Source: Kluyvera ascorbata ATCC 33433 | GTDB lineage: Bacteria > Pseudomonadota > Gammaproteobacteria > Enterobacterales > Enterobacteriaceae | Direction: 5' to 3' | Assembly: GCF_000735365.1 (NCBI RefSeq) | Contig: NZ_JMPL01000008.1 | Location: forward strand, 21,281 to 85,280 | DNA length: 64,000 nucleotides | Part shown: in pieces, positions 35,580 through 45,999 of the stretch | How the letters are laid out: each line of letters opens with the position of its first letter | How positions within the stretch are numbered: position 1 is the stretch's first letter | The notes under the pieces: generated by a model | The model's database searches: none | The model's input: the letters and a program-made list of their open reading frames with translations, nothing else | What the model was told of the DNA's origin: nothing | Position numbers and translations under genes: made by a program

Positions 35580-35660
35580 GATTAACTCCTTTTGTTGCTC
35601 GTCCTTCCGGGTAATGAGGTGTCCTCGCGCGATAACGCGGGGTTCCGGGTAATTCAGAGA

Positions 35661-37637
35661 CTATGACCTTTGAAATACGCACACTCCGTGCGCGGGCCCA
35701 TGCCAGACAGCCACGACGACCGACGTGCCAGCGTCGGTGAATGGAGGAACGGCGCACCATTCCCCCTTGGGTAACGTTAAGTTTGTCGCGTCTTGCGTCG
35801 CATTGAGCGTAATGAGCCAACGATCGGAAAGCAGAATCTGCATCCGGCGCGCGCCGTGCTGCCATTCCTCGGCAGACAGCGGTTGCGCATCCTGATTGAG
35901 CCACTGGACATTGCCATCTCCTTCCTGCCACCAGCGGTCGTCCGTCAACGCGGGGATCTGCTGGCGCAGGTGAATCAGGGCGGCGGTAAAGTCCGTCAGC
36001 GCGTCATCTGCGTTTTCCCAATCGAGCCAGGTCAACGTATTGTCCTGACAGTAGGCATTGTTGTTACCTTGCTGGCTGTGACCGTGTTCATCACCGGCCA
36101 GCAACATTGGCGTTCCCTGCGATAACAGCAGCGTTGTCAGCAGCGCCTGAACGCTTTTTTGCCGACGTGCCATTACTTCCAGGTTTGCTTCCAATCCTTC
36201 GATACCATGATTATTGCTATGGTTATTGCTAGTGCCGTCACGATTCTCTTCACCGTTAGCATCGTTGTGCTTGCCGTTAAAGCTGACACAGTCGCGCAGG
36301 GTGAATCCATCGTGGGCGGTCACCAGATTTATCGTCGCGCGAGGGCGACGCTCCTGATGCGCATACACGTCGCTAGAAGCGGCGAAGCGCTGGGCAAAAT
36401 CCCCCAGCGACAGCGACTCTTCAAGCCAGAAGCGACGCATGGCATCCCGGAAATGGTCGTTCCATTCGCTGAAGGCCGGCGGGAAATTCCCTACCTGATA
36501 GCCGCCTTCACCGATGTCCCACGGTTCGGCAATCAGCTTTACCGTGGAGAGCACCGGGTCGTCATGAAGCGCGTTGAACAGCGGCGCATCCTGCCGATAG
36601 CCCGGCGTACGGCCCATCACCGGCGCTAAATCAAAACGAAAACCGTCAACGTGGCAGACGTCGACCCAGAAACGCAGGCACTGACGCGCGTATTCCACGA
36701 CGCCAGGGTGACTGAGATTCAGAGTGTTACCGCAGCCCGTCCAGTTGTGATAATCGCCGTCTTCCCGTAACCAATAATAGCTACGATTATCAATCCCCCG
36801 CAGAGAGAAGGTCTGGCAATGCAGATCCAGCTCGGCGCTGTGGTTCAACACCACATCAAGGATCACTTCAATACCGGCTTTGTGCAGCGCTTTTACCGCA
36901 TCGCGAAACTCATCCAGCGCATGCTCAGGCGCGCTGGCGTAACGCGGCGACAGCGCAAACATCGCCAGTGGGTTGTAACCCCAATAGTTTCTCAGCCCCA
37001 TGCGTTGCAGCCGCTGCTCGTTGCCGAAATGCGCCACCGGCATCAGCTCCAGCGCGGTAATGCCAAGGCGCTTGAGGTAGGCAATCATCACCGGGTGACC
37101 AAGCGCTTTGTAGGTGCCGCGAATCGGTTCCGGCAGCCCGGGGTGACGGTAAGTCAGCCCTTTGACGTGCGCTTCGTAGAGGACCGTTTTGCCCCACGCG
37201 GTGCGTGGGGCAGTATCGTCTTGCCAGTCGTAGGTCAGGTCGACGACGACCGATTTCGGCGCAATCGCCGCGGTATCGTGGTCGTCCGGTTCGTCGTAAC
37301 CGCCGTGAAAATGCAGGGAGTCATCCGGTTCACCCTTGGCGCTGAAGCAGCATGGGTCCAGCAGCAGCTTCGCCGGGTTAAACCGGTGCCCCTGCTGGGG
37401 GTTCCACGGGCCGTGCACCCGATAGCCGTAACGTAAGCCAGGACGCGCATGGGGCATATAGCCATGCCAGACGTCACCGCTGCGTGCGGGTAAATCATAG
37501 CGTGTCTCCGTGCCCTGCGCGTCAAACACGCACAGTTCTACCCGCTCCGCATGTGCCGAGAAGAGCGTAAAGTTTACGCCTTCACCGTCATAGCTTGCGC
37601 CGAGCGGCGCGGGCTTCCCTGCGGCGAGTTGGCTCAT
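35661..37637 (-). CDS. glgX: Glycogen debranching enzyme GlgX
   Basis: 658 residues (K-12 657), GH13. An N-terminal CBM48 domain (about 10-110) leads to the barrel with [19 protein letters not shown] (nucleophile Asp), LIAEPWD (acid/base Glu) and VTAHDGFTL. It hydrolyses the alpha-1,6 branches of four-residue stubs left by GlgP. It starts 2 bases after the glgB stop in the operon. Intact. Confidence 0.97.
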   Translation of the reverse strand: MSQLAAGKPAPLGASYDGEGVNFTLFSAHAERVELCVFDAQGTETRYDLPARSGDVWHGYMPHARPGLRYGYRVHGPWNPQQGHRFNPAKLLLDPCCFSAKGEPDDSLHFHGGYDEPDDHDTAAIAPKSVVVDLTYDWQDDTAPRTAWGKTVLYEAHVKGLTYRHPGLPEPIRGTYKALGHPVMIAYLKRLGITALELMPVAHFGNEQRLQRMGLRNYWGYNPLAMFALSPRYASAPEHALDEFRDAVKALHKAGIEVILDVVLNHSAELDLHCQTFSLRGIDNRSYYWLREDGDYHNWTGCGNTLNLSHPGVVEYARQCLRFWVDVCHVDGFRFDLAPVMGRTPGYRQDAPLFNALHDDPVLSTVKLIAEPWDIGEGGYQVGNFPPAFSEWNDHFRDAMRRFWLEESLSLGDFAQRFAASSDVYAHQERRPRATINLVTAHDGFTLRDCVSFNGKHNDANGEENRDGTSNNHSNNHGIEGLEANLEVMARRQKSVQALLTTLLLSQGTPMLLAGDEHGHSQQGNNNAYCQDNTLTWLDWENADDALTDFTAALIHLRQQIPALTDDRWWQEGDGNVQWLNQDAQPLSAEEWQHGARRMQILLSDRWLITLNATQDATNLTLPKGEWCAVPPFTDAGTSVVVAVWHGPAHGVCVFQRS

Positions 37638-37639
37638 GT

Positions 37640-39826
37640 TTAATCCCCTTCCCGAACTAACCAGATGGTCGACAGCGGCGGCAGCGTCAAACTCAGCGAC
37701 TGCGCACGGCCATGGCTTTCAATCGCATCGCTCTGCACCAGCCCGCCGTTCCCGGCATTGCTGCCGTGATAGTGGGCGGAGTCGGTGTTGAGCACTTCGC
37801 GCCAGCGGCCCGGCTGATTAATGCCGAAGCGGTAATCCTGACGCGGTACCGGCGTAAAGTTGCTGACCACAATCACTTCATTGCCCGCTTTGTCACGACG
37901 GACAAAGGCAAACACCGAGCGGGCGTGGTCATCGACCACCAGCCACTCGAAGCCGTACGGGTCAAAGTCCAGCTCGTGCATCGCTTTGTGGTGACGATAA
38001 GTATGGTTGAGGTCACGCACCAGGCGCTGTACCCCGTTATGCCAGTTGTCGTCGCCTTCCAGCAGATGCCAGTCGAGGCTGCCATCAAAGTTCCATTCGC
38101 GGCCCTGAGCAAACTCATCGCCCATAAACAGCAGCTTTTTGCCCGGGAAGGCGAACATCCAGCCGTAGTAGGCGCGCAGGTTGGCAAATTTCTGCCACGC
38201 GTCGCCCGGCATACGGTCCAGGATAGATTTCTTACCGTGAACCACTTCGTCATGCGACAACGGCAACACGAAGTTTTCCGTGTAGTTGTAGAGCATGCCG
38301 AAGGTCATTTTGTCGTGATGGTACTGGCGGTGAACCGGGTCGAGCTTCATGTAGTCCAGGGTGTCGTGCATCCAACCCAGGTTCCACTTAAACCAGAAGC
38401 CCAGTCCGCCCATATCAGACGGACGCGATACGCCCGCAAAGTCGGTCGACTCTTCCGCCATGCTCACCGCGCCGGGAACCTGCTCACCCAACACGCGGTT
38501 GGTCTGACGCAGGAACTCAATCGCTTCGAGGTTTTCACGACCGCCGAACTCGTTCGGGATCCATTCGCCCTCTTTACGACTGTAGTCGCGGTAAATCATT
38601 GATGCCACCGCATCGACGCGCAGCGCATCAATGCCGAAGCGTTCCACCCAGTACAGGGCGTTGCCCACCAGGAAGTTGGTCACTTCGCGGCGGCCATAGT
38701 TGTAGATAAGGGTATTCCAGTCCTGATGATAGCCTTCGCGCGGGTCGCCATGCTCATACAGGTTGGTGCCGTCAAACTCGGCCAGCGCGAAATCATCAGA
38801 CGGAAAGTGACCTGGCACCCAGTCGAGGATTACGTTCAGGCCCGCAGCGTGTGCGGCATTGATAAAGTAGCGGAAATCTTCGCGGGTACCGAAACGGCGG
38901 GTTGGGGCATAAAGCCCGGTTGGCTGGTAGCCCCAGCTTCCGTCAAACGGGTGCTCGTTTACCGGCAGCAGCTCCAGGTGGGTGAAGCCCATCCATTTGG
39001 CGTACGGCACCAGCTGTTCTGCCAGTTCGCGATAGCTCAGCCAGTAGTTGTTGTCGGTATGACGACGCCAGGAGCCCAGATGCACCTCATAGATAGAGAT
39101 AGGGGCATCAAGCTGGTTAGCCTTTTTGCGTGCTTCGCTCTGTTCAACCTTTGGTGGTAAGCCACAAATCAGCGAGGCCGTTTCCGGACGCATTTGGGCT
39201 TCGAACGCATAGGGGTCGGCTTTAATCCGCAGCGCGCCGCGGGCATCGATCATCTCGAATTTATAGAGCTGACCGTTGTGCGCTCCCGGAATGAACAGCT
39301 CCCAAATCCCCGTCTCCTGACGCAGGCGCATCGGGTGACGGCGACCGTCCCAGTAGTTGAATTGACCGACTACCGACACGCGGCGGGCGTTAGGCGCCCA
39401 AACGGCAAAGCGCGTACCGGTAACGCCATCCACGGTATCCGCATGCGCGCCCAGCTTTTCATAGGGGCGTAAGTGGGTACCTTCAGACAGCAACCATGCG
39501 TCCATTTCTGGAAGCAGCGGGCCAAAGCGGTAAGGATCGTCAATGAGGTTCTGTTGGCCATGCCAGACGACTGCCAACTGGTAACGGAAGAAATTTTTAC
39601 GACGCGGCAGTACGCCACAAAAGAAACCACGTGAGTCCACGCAATCAAGTTTACCGACTTTACGTCCTGTTTTAGGTTCAATCACCCAAACATCGGTCGC
39701 GTCGGGCAGCAATGCTCGGACTTCCAGTCCCGCTTCCGTTTGGTGCATACCCAGTACGGAAAAGGGATCCGCAAAATGGCCTGCGATCAACGCATTAATC
39801 ACGTCTCTATCAACACGATCAGACAT
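37640..39826 (-). CDS. glgB: 1,4-alpha-glucan branching enzyme GlgB
   Basis: 728 residues, the K-12 length, GH13. Two N-terminal CBM48-like modules (about 1-220) precede the barrel with [22 protein letters not shown] (nucleophile Asp405 region), SMAEEST (Glu458 region) and [10 protein letters not shown]. It cuts alpha-1,4 chains and rejoins them as alpha-1,6 branches. First gene of glgBXCAP; 252 bases separate it from the end of asd. Confidence 0.98.
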   Translation of the reverse strand: MSDRVDRDVINALIAGHFADPFSVLGMHQTEAGLEVRALLPDATDVWVIEPKTGRKVGKLDCVDSRGFFCGVLPRRKNFFRYQLAVVWHGQQNLIDDPYRFGPLLPEMDAWLLSEGTHLRPYEKLGAHADTVDGVTGTRFAVWAPNARRVSVVGQFNYWDGRRHPMRLRQETGIWELFIPGAHNGQLYKFEMIDARGALRIKADPYAFEAQMRPETASLICGLPPKVEQSEARKKANQLDAPISIYEVHLGSWRRHTDNNYWLSYRELAEQLVPYAKWMGFTHLELLPVNEHPFDGSWGYQPTGLYAPTRRFGTREDFRYFINAAHAAGLNVILDWVPGHFPSDDFALAEFDGTNLYEHGDPREGYHQDWNTLIYNYGRREVTNFLVGNALYWVERFGIDALRVDAVASMIYRDYSRKEGEWIPNEFGGRENLEAIEFLRQTNRVLGEQVPGAVSMAEESTDFAGVSRPSDMGGLGFWFKWNLGWMHDTLDYMKLDPVHRQYHHDKMTFGMLYNYTENFVLPLSHDEVVHGKKSILDRMPGDAWQKFANLRAYYGWMFAFPGKKLLFMGDEFAQGREWNFDGSLDWHLLEGDDNWHNGVQRLVRDLNHTYRHHKAMHELDFDPYGFEWLVVDDHARSVFAFVRRDKAGNEVIVVSNFTPVPRQDYRFGINQPGRWREVLNTDSAHYHGSNAGNGGLVQSDAIESHGRAQSLSLTLPPLSTIWLVREGD

Positions 39827-40033
39827 GCTTCATCATCCTTAGTTTTTGTATCGCCTCAATCCACTGTAAATGGCGATATTTTGTGACCTGAACGGCGCAG
39901 CACAAAGTCGTGTGCTCTCTCGGCTCCGTTCAACCTTCAGTCAAGGTAACAGACCTTGATTAAAGCATAGCCAACGCTTTACCTGACTCCTGAGAGAAAA
40001 ATTAACATCACTGCGTTTACTCCTTGTATTACG

Positions 40034-40061
40034 CAAAAAAAAGGGGTGGTTCGCCACCCCT
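40034..40061 (-). terminator. Terminator of asd
   Basis: AGGGGTGG-TTCG-CCACCCCT stem with A8 on the plus strand, giving T8 on the asd transcript, 18 bases after the asd stop. Confidence 0.92.
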
Positions 40062-40078
40062 CATCGATTAACAAATGT

Positions 40079-41185
40079 TTATGCCAACTGGCGTAGCATA
40101 CGACGCAGCGGCTCCGCTGCGCCCCACAGAAGCTGGTCGCCAACGGTAAACGCTGACAAATACTCCGGCCCCATGTTCAGTTTGCGCAAACGTCCAACTG
40201 GCGTGGTCAGCGTACCGGTGACCGCCGCTGGCGTCAGTTCACGCATGGTAATTTCACGGTCGTTAGGAACAACTTTCGCCCATGGGTTGTGCGCGGCCAG
40301 TAATTCCTCTACAGAACTTATGGAAATATCTTTTTTCAATTTCAGCGTGAATGCCTGGCTGTGGCAGCGCAGCGCACCAACGCGCACGCAAAGACCGTCA
40401 ACCGGGATAACGGAAGAGGTGGCGAGAATTTTGTTGGTCTCAGCCTGGCCTTTCCACTCTTCGCGGCTCTGGCCGTTATCAAGCTGTTTGTCGATCCACG
40501 GAATCAGGCTGCCTGCCAGCGGAACGCCGAAGTTATCGACTGCCAGATCGCCACTGCGGGTCAGGGTAGTGACCTTACGTTCGATCTCGAGGATAGCGGA
40601 AGCCGGGTCAGCCAGTTCGTTGGCAACGTGATGATGCAGTTGGCCCATCTGGGTCAGCAGTTCGCGCATATGGCGCGCACCGCCGCCGGAGGCCGCTTGA
40701 TAGGTTGCCACAGAAGCCCACTCGACCAGGTCGTTCGCAAACAGGCCGCCGAGGGACATCAGCATCAGGCTGACGGTGCAGTTACCGCCAACGAAGGTTT
40801 TCACGCCGTTGTTCAGGCCATCGGTAATGACCTGCTGGTTTACCGGGTCGAGAATGATGATGGCATCATTTTCCATACGCAGCGAAGAGGCGGCGTCAAT
40901 CCAGTAGCCCTGCCAACCGCTTTCACGCAGCTTAGGATAGATTTCGTTGGTATAATCGCCGCCCTGACAGGTGACAATAATGTCGAGCGCCTTCAGCGCT
41001 TCAAGATCGAAAGCATCCTGAAGCTTGCCACCCGCGCTGCCGCCGAAAGTTGGCGCAGCTTGCCCTAATTGGGAAGTGGAGAAGAAGACGGGGCGAATGG
41101 CGTCAAAATCGCGCTCTTCTACCATGCGTTGCATGAGTACAGAGCCGACCATTCCGCGCCAACCGATAAAACCAACATTTTTCAT
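40079..41185 (-). CDS. asd: Aspartate-semialdehyde dehydrogenase Asd
   Basis: 368 residues from [21 protein letters not shown] (K-12 367). A longer in-frame start at 41278 is rejected because the extra residues do not belong to the family. NADP-binding GWRGMVGS at 9-16, nucleophile Cys136 in [11 protein letters not shown], and the [13 protein letters not shown] segment. It reduces aspartyl phosphate to aspartate semialdehyde for Lys, Met, Thr and diaminopimelate synthesis. Monocistronic, divergent from yhgN, with 233 bases between. Confidence 0.98.
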   Translation of the reverse strand: MKNVGFIGWRGMVGSVLMQRMVEERDFDAIRPVFFSTSQLGQAAPTFGGSAGGKLQDAFDLEALKALDIIVTCQGGDYTNEIYPKLRESGWQGYWIDAASSLRMENDAIIILDPVNQQVITDGLNNGVKTFVGGNCTVSLMLMSLGGLFANDLVEWASVATYQAASGGGARHMRELLTQMGQLHHHVANELADPASAILEIERKVTTLTRSGDLAVDNFGVPLAGSLIPWIDKQLDNGQSREEWKGQAETNKILATSSVIPVDGLCVRVGALRCHSQAFTLKLKKDISISSVEELLAAHNPWAKVVPNDREITMRELTPAAVTGTLTTPVGRLRKLNMGPEYLSAFTVGDQLLWGAAEPLRRMLRQLA

Positions 41186-41418
41186 AGCGTGTTTTCCTGC
41201 AGATATATGTGCTGTATATGTGAATAAGTGCCCCAGGCATCCCCTCACATTACAAAATGCAGCTAAAGTCGCAAGCAAAATTAATCAATGATTGCCTGGC
41301 GATCAGAAGTGCAACTTATCCCCTCGTCCATAGGGGACGCATTTCCTCCTACCACAGTACGCGGTCAGAGTGATGCGTAGAGCAGAAAGTCCGCAATAAT
41401 TATCAGGGAATTTGAGTG

Positions 41419-42012
41419 ATGAGTGAAATCTTTTCCGCCGCAGTTTTATTGATCCTGATTATGGATCCACTGGGAAATTTACCCATTTTTATGTCGGTGC
41501 TAAAACACACCGAACCCAAGCGCCGCAAGGCGATCATGATACGTGAGCTTTTAATCGCACTTCTACTCATGCTGATTTTTCTCTTCGCGGGCGAGAAGAT
41601 TCTGGCGTTTTTAAACCTGCGCGCTGAAACGGTTTCCATCTCCGGCGGCATCATTTTATTCCTGATTGCCATCAAGATGATTTTCCCTAGCGCCACCGGA
41701 AATAGTTCGGGGCTGCCGGCGGGTGAAGAGCCGTTTATTGTGCCGCTCGCGATTCCATTAGTGGCAGGGCCAACGTTGCTGGCGACCTTAATGCTGCTTT
41801 CGCATCAGTATCCGAATAATTTGTCGCATCTGGTGATTGCGCTGCTGATTGCCTGGGGCGGTACGGTGGTGATTTTGCTGCAGTCGTCGCTGTTCCTGCG
41901 TCTGCTGGGCGAGAAAGGGGTAAACGCGCTGGAGCGTCTGATGGGATTGATTCTGGTGATGATGGCCACCCAGATGTTCCTGGACGGTATTCGGATGTGG
42001 ATGAAGGGATAA
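41419..42012 (+). CDS. yhgN: MarC-family inner membrane protein YhgN
   Basis: 197 residues from MSEIFSAAVLLILIMDPLGN, the K-12 length; a GTG one codon earlier (41416) is a possible but less likely start. About six membrane helices, with the MarC features DPLGNLPIF and PLAIPLVAGPTLLATLM. The family is widespread, and its function (possibly amino acid or small molecule transport) is not established. It lies between asd and gntU and ends at a shared hairpin. Confidence 0.93.
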   Translation: MSEIFSAAVLLILIMDPLGNLPIFMSVLKHTEPKRRKAIMIRELLIALLLMLIFLFAGEKILAFLNLRAETVSISGGIILFLIAIKMIFPSATGNSSGLPAGEEPFIVPLAIPLVAGPTLLATLMLLSHQYPNNLSHLVIALLIAWGGTVVILLQSSLFLRLLGEKGVNALERLMGLILVMMATQMFLDGIRMWMKG

Positions 42013-42018
42013 AATAAT

Positions 42019-42042
42019 TTGGCCGGGCAGTTGCCCGGCCAA
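42019..42042. terminator. Hairpin between convergent yhgN and gntU
   Basis: TTGGCCGGGCA-GT-TGCCCGGCCAA, a perfect palindrome. On the minus strand it is followed by AAATTATTTTA, an AT-rich tail suited to ending gntKU. Confidence 0.75.
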
Positions 42043-42053
42043 CAAACGGGATA

Positions 42054-43394
42054 TTAACTCAACAGCGTAAACGCGATCATACCGATAATGGCGCCAACCG
42101 TTCCCAGGATGGTTTCCATCATGGTCCAGGTTTTCAGCGTCTGTGCTTCGGTGGCACCGGTAAATTTACCGAACAGCCAGAAGCCCGCGTCGTTTACGTG
42201 GCTCACCACGATAGAACCGCCGCCGATACAGATAGAAAGCGCCGCTAACTGTGCGCCGCTGTAGTGCAGCTGTTCAATCACCGGCATCACCAGGCCAACC
42301 GCGGTCAAACACGCAACCGTGGCGGAACCCTGAATAATACGTACCGCTGCTGCCAGGATGAAGCAGGTCAGCGCAATCGGCAGACCCATACCGGTCAGGG
42401 CTTCACCCAATGCTGGGCCAACGCCGGAATCCACCAGCACCTGTTTGAACACGCCACCGGCACCAATCACCAGCAGGATAATCCCCGCAGGCTGCAGTGC
42501 CGCGCCGCAAATCGCCATTACTTTGTCTTTTTCCATGCCCTGACGGAACGCCAGACCATAGATAGCCACCAGGCAGGCAATCAGGATCGCGGTGAACGGG
42601 TGGCCGATAAATTCGAACCACTGATAGGTTTCTGACCCCACCGGCACGAAACGCGCGGCGACGGTTTTCAGACCGACCAGCACCAGCGGCAGCAGGATCA
42701 GCGCCAGGCTAAAGCCAAAGGACGGCATTTTGCCTTCGCCAAGGTGCGGCTCGGTGATGTCATCAGGAATGTTCAGCTCAACGTAGCGGCTGATAAAGTT
42801 GCCCCACAGCGGACCGGCAATAATCATCCCCGGAATCGCCGCACACAGGCCAATCAGAATCATCCAGCCAAAGTCAGCGTGCATCTGCGACGCCAGCAGC
42901 ATCGGCGCTGGCCCCGGCAGCAGGAACGCCGCAGCGGCGGCAACGCCCGCAAATAGAGGGATCACCAGCTTCACCAGGTTCGTCCCGGTGTGGCGCGCCA
43001 TTGAGAACGCGACGCTAATCAGCAGCACGATAGCCACTTCAAAGAACAGCGGCAGCGCGCAGATAAGACCAGCAATACCAATCGCATAGTGCGCACGGCT
43101 GTGGCCAAACGATTTCAGCATTTTGACGGCAATCTGATCGACCGCGCCGGTCTCATGCAGAACTTTACCGAACATCGCGCCCAGCGCGACCACGATAGCC
43201 AGGAAGCCCAGCGTACCGCCCATCCCTTTCTCCATGGTTTCCGCGATTTTAATCAACGGCATACCGGAGAAAAGCCCTGCACCAATAGAAACCACCATCA
43301 AAGCCAGGAAGGCGTGCATACGCGCCTTCATGACTAAAAACAGCAGCAGCAGAACGGAGCCAACTGCGGTTAAAACGAGCGTTAAAGTTGTCAC
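42054..43394 (-). CDS. gntU: Low-affinity gluconate permease GntU
   Basis: 446 residues, the K-12 length, GntP family. Multi-pass membrane protein with GGTLGFLAIVVALGAMFGK, LPLFFEVAIVLLI, LLPGPAPMLLASQM and SHVNDAGFWLFGKF, parallel to the blocks of GntT. It takes up gluconate at high concentrations. It overlaps gntK by 4 bases and is expressed from the gntK promoter under GntR and CRP. Confidence 0.97.
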   Translation of the reverse strand: MTTLTLVLTAVGSVLLLLFLVMKARMHAFLALMVVSIGAGLFSGMPLIKIAETMEKGMGGTLGFLAIVVALGAMFGKVLHETGAVDQIAVKMLKSFGHSRAHYAIGIAGLICALPLFFEVAIVLLISVAFSMARHTGTNLVKLVIPLFAGVAAAAAFLLPGPAPMLLASQMHADFGWMILIGLCAAIPGMIIAGPLWGNFISRYVELNIPDDITEPHLGEGKMPSFGFSLALILLPLVLVGLKTVAARFVPVGSETYQWFEFIGHPFTAILIACLVAIYGLAFRQGMEKDKVMAICGAALQPAGIILLVIGAGGVFKQVLVDSGVGPALGEALTGMGLPIALTCFILAAAVRIIQGSATVACLTAVGLVMPVIEQLHYSGAQLAALSICIGGGSIVVSHVNDAGFWLFGKFTGATEAQTLKTWTMMETILGTVGAIIGMIAFTLLS

Positions 43395-43924
43395 GCGGTA
43401 CGGCCTTTGTTGATCACTTCAATCGTGCTGTCGATAACGCCTTCCAGCGGCTGATCGATATCAACCACCAGTACATCGCGTTCGTCAGCGCCTGGCTCTT
43501 GCAGGGTTTCGAACTGAGTGACCAGCATCTGCGTTTTGAAGAAGTGGCCTTTACGCGCCTTCAGGCGGCTCTCAATCACGTCGAAGTCCCCTTTCAGGTA
43601 GACGAAGGAGAGATTCGGGTTACCTTCACGCAGGATGTCGCGGTACGTTTTTTTCAACGCGGAGCAGACAATCAGTGAAACTTTGTTAGTACGCTGCATG
43701 GCGAAAGCGGCGTCGTTCAGCGCCTGCAGCCACGGTTTGCGATCGTCGTCGTTCAGCGGTTCGCCGGAGGACATTTTGACAATATTGCTACGTGGATGCA
43801 GGAAGTCGCCGTCAAGGAACGCGGCGTTCAGACGGTGTGCGACTTCGCTAGCGACGGCGGATTTACCGCTACCGGATACGCCCATCAGTACATAGACGTG
43901 GTGATCGTGGTTAGTCGTGCTCAA
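43391..43924 (-). CDS. gntK: Thermoresistant gluconokinase GntK
   Basis: 177 residues (K-12 175). P-loop kinase with Walker A GVSGSGKS (15-22), the gluconate-binding FLDGDFLHP segment and the LKARKGHFF lid. It phosphorylates gluconate to 6-phosphogluconate, feeding the Entner-Doudoroff and pentose phosphate paths. First gene of gntKU; two overlapping GntR operators lie 41-69 bases upstream of its start. Intact. Confidence 0.98.
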   Translation of the reverse strand: MSTTNHDHHVYVLMGVSGSGKSAVASEVAHRLNAAFLDGDFLHPRSNIVKMSSGEPLNDDDRKPWLQALNDAAFAMQRTNKVSLIVCSALKKTYRDILREGNPNLSFVYLKGDFDVIESRLKARKGHFFKTQMLVTQFETLQEPGADERDVLVVDIDQPLEGVIDSTIEVINKGRTA

Positions 43925-43964
43925 GGCGTCCTCCTGTTGGGCACTGGCAATTCATTCGGGTTAA

Positions 43965-43993
43965 TTGTTACGGGTAACAGTTATCGGTAACAT
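43965..43993 (-). promoter_or_regulatory. Paired GntR operators of gntKU
   Basis: On the minus strand ATGTTACCGATAACTG (43978-43993) overlaps CTGTTACCCGTAACAA (43965-43980) by three bases. These are close to the GntR operators known at E. coli gntK. The two sites are head to tail with 13-base spacing, so they may be bound alternately or together. Confidence 0.85.
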
Positions 43994-44084
43994 TGTCCTG
44001 CGGGGCAAATGGATAAGCAATAACCATTCGTGCCTGAAGTGAATTCTAAGTGAATATGTGTGATCTAGTTCAAACTTGTTAGGG

Positions 44085-45080
44085 CTAAATAGATCCGCCC
44101 GGTGACAAAGTGAAACCTAAATCTAACATTTTTGGCGTAACCACTTCACCGCGAATACGCGCCAGCAGGCGCTCTGCGCCGATGCGCCCCATGCGTTCAC
44201 GCGGGGTCAGCACGCTGGCAAGACGCGGCTCCATCACCTGGCCAATGTCATGGCCGTGGAAACCGGCAATCGCGATATCGTCCGGAATTCTCAGCCCAAG
44301 GCGCTGGCATTCAAACGCCGCGCCGACCGCCAGGTCATCGTTGGTACAGAAAATACCGTCCAGGTTCGAAAACTCACGTCGCGCCTGGCGCATCAGTTCA
44401 ATGCCGGAAGTATAAGAAGACGACTGTTCTACCATCACGCTGTAGGGCGTCAGGTCCGCGTCAAGCATGGCCTGCTCGTAGCCCTTCTGTTTGATGATAG
44501 TACGTTCGTCGAGACGTGCGCCTAAATAGGCAATGTGGCGATGGCCACGGGCAATAATCGCCGCCGTCATCTGGCGCGCAGCTTCAAAGTTGTCAAAACC
44601 CACGGCGATGTCGAGGCACGGAGACTGGCTGTCCATCAGCTCCACCACCGGAATACCGGCGACTTCAATCATCTTCAGGGTGCGTGGAGTGTGGTTACGT
44701 TCGGTGAGAATCAGACCGTCAATATTCCAGGAGAGCATCGATTCCAGACGCTCCTGCTCCATTTCCGGCTTGTAACCGTAGTGCGCCAGCATAGTCTGGT
44801 AGCCGTGGGCGTCGGTGACGCTTTCCACGCCGCGAAGCACCTCTGCAAAGACCTGGTTGGTTAACGACGGCAGCAGCACGCCAATAGCGCGGCTGGTCGC
44901 GTTGGAGAGAATATCGGGAGCCCGGTTGGGGATATAACCCAAATCATCAAGAGCCGCCGCAATTTTGCCGCGTAACGCCACGGAAACCTGTTCCGGGTTA
45001 CGGAGAAAACGGCTAACCGTCATTTTGGTTACGCCAACGCGATCGGCAACATCCTGAAGTACGGGTCTTTTCTTTTTCAT
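44085..45080 (-). CDS. gntR: Gluconate repressor GntR
   Basis: 331 residues from MKKKRPVLQDVADRVGVTKMTVSRFLRNPEQVS, the K-12 length; an in-frame extension to 45137 is rejected. LacI-family HTH (about 7-28) followed by hinge and periplasmic-binding-like effector domain (VGFDNFEAARQM, GVFC/GIFCTNDDLAVGAAFE). It represses gntT and gntKU and is released by gluconate. It stands upstream of gntKU with a separate 160-base control region. Its operators are visible before both targets in the window. Confidence 0.98.
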   Translation of the reverse strand: MKKKRPVLQDVADRVGVTKMTVSRFLRNPEQVSVALRGKIAAALDDLGYIPNRAPDILSNATSRAIGVLLPSLTNQVFAEVLRGVESVTDAHGYQTMLAHYGYKPEMEQERLESMLSWNIDGLILTERNHTPRTLKMIEVAGIPVVELMDSQSPCLDIAVGFDNFEAARQMTAAIIARGHRHIAYLGARLDERTIIKQKGYEQAMLDADLTPYSVMVEQSSSYTSGIELMRQARREFSNLDGIFCTNDDLAVGAAFECQRLGLRIPDDIAIAGFHGHDIGQVMEPRLASVLTPRERMGRIGAERLLARIRGEVVTPKMLDLGFTLSPGGSI

Positions 45081-45132
45081 CGTCCGGAGGTAAGCAAAGG
45101 TGAAATATTGCTGAAGTTTACCACGGAGATGG

Positions 45133-45164
45133 CGCAACCTCCCCGCAAGATTAGGGAGGTTGCG
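45133..45164 (-). terminator. Hairpin between yhhW and gntR
   Basis: CGCAACCTCCC ... GGGAGGTTGCG, an 11-bp stem with a 10-base loop, 18 bases past the yhhW stop. It lacks a clear T run on the minus strand, so it is a moderate candidate terminator. Confidence 0.55.
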
Positions 45165-45182
45165 TGATTTATTTAAGCCGGA

Positions 45183-45878
45183 TCAAACTGGCGGCAGATC
45201 GAAGAGTAAAATTTCACTTTCGCTATCTGCGTGAACAGAAATCGCCTGCTCGTCCCAGATGGCCAGACCATCGCTGGTGGTGGCTTTGGTGCCGTTGATG
45301 CTCACTTCGCCTTTTACTACCTGAATCCACACGCGGCGGTCAGCGGCAATCTGATGCACCGACTGCTCGCCTTTCGCCAGCGCCCAACGGTACAGCTCCA
45401 TATCCTGGTACACCTTCAGCGAGCCTTCACGAGCATCCGGAGACAACACCAGCTGTTTGCCCTGAAGGGCGTCGAAGCGGCGCTGTTCGTAGCGCGGCGT
45501 GATGCCGGTTTTTTCTGGAATGATCCAGATCTGGTACAGGTGCAGCTTATCGGTGGCGCTTGGGTTGTACTCGGAGTGACGAATACCGGTACCCGCGCTC
45601 ATAATCTGGAACTCGCCCGCTGGAACCTGCTCTTTGTTCCCCATGCTGTCCTGGTGCTCAACGGCGCCTTCCAGAACATAGGTCAGGATTTCCATGTCTT
45701 TATGCGGGTGAGTACCGAAACCCTGGCCTGCATCAATCACGTCATCGTTAATCACGCGCAGTGCCGAGAAGCCCATGTAATTCGGGTCGTAGTAATCGGC
45801 AAACGAGAAGGTATGCCAGGAATCCAGCCAACCATGATTCGCATGACCACGTTCATTTGCTTTGCGTAAGAAAATCAT
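45183..45878 (-). CDS. yhhW: Pirin-like quercetin 2,3-dioxygenase YhhW
   Basis: 231 residues, the K-12 length. Bicupin; the N-terminal metal-binding His/Glu set is visible in GFGTHPHKDMEILTYVLEGAVEHQDSMGN (H57, H59, H101, E103 in the family) and ISAGTGIRHSEYNP. E. coli YhhW cleaves quercetin in vitro; its natural substrate is unknown. It is upstream of gntR and divergent from nothing: yhhX lies behind it in the same direction with a 121-base gap, so it may have its own promoter. Confidence 0.95.
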   Translation of the reverse strand: MIFLRKANERGHANHGWLDSWHTFSFADYYDPNYMGFSALRVINDDVIDAGQGFGTHPHKDMEILTYVLEGAVEHQDSMGNKEQVPAGEFQIMSAGTGIRHSEYNPSATDKLHLYQIWIIPEKTGITPRYEQRRFDALQGKQLVLSPDAREGSLKVYQDMELYRWALAKGEQSVHQIAADRRVWIQVVKGEVSINGTKATTSDGLAIWDEQAISVHADSESEILLFDLPPV

Positions 45879-45999
45879 TTTTTACCCCCTCATGTTTTCG
45901 ATGAAACAAGTTTGGACGTAAACCGCTCAGGATGATAGTGGGTGAAAATTGACTCCTCTGTTCAAAAAATATGAACAAGAACGGAGGAGCCCTGTTTGC

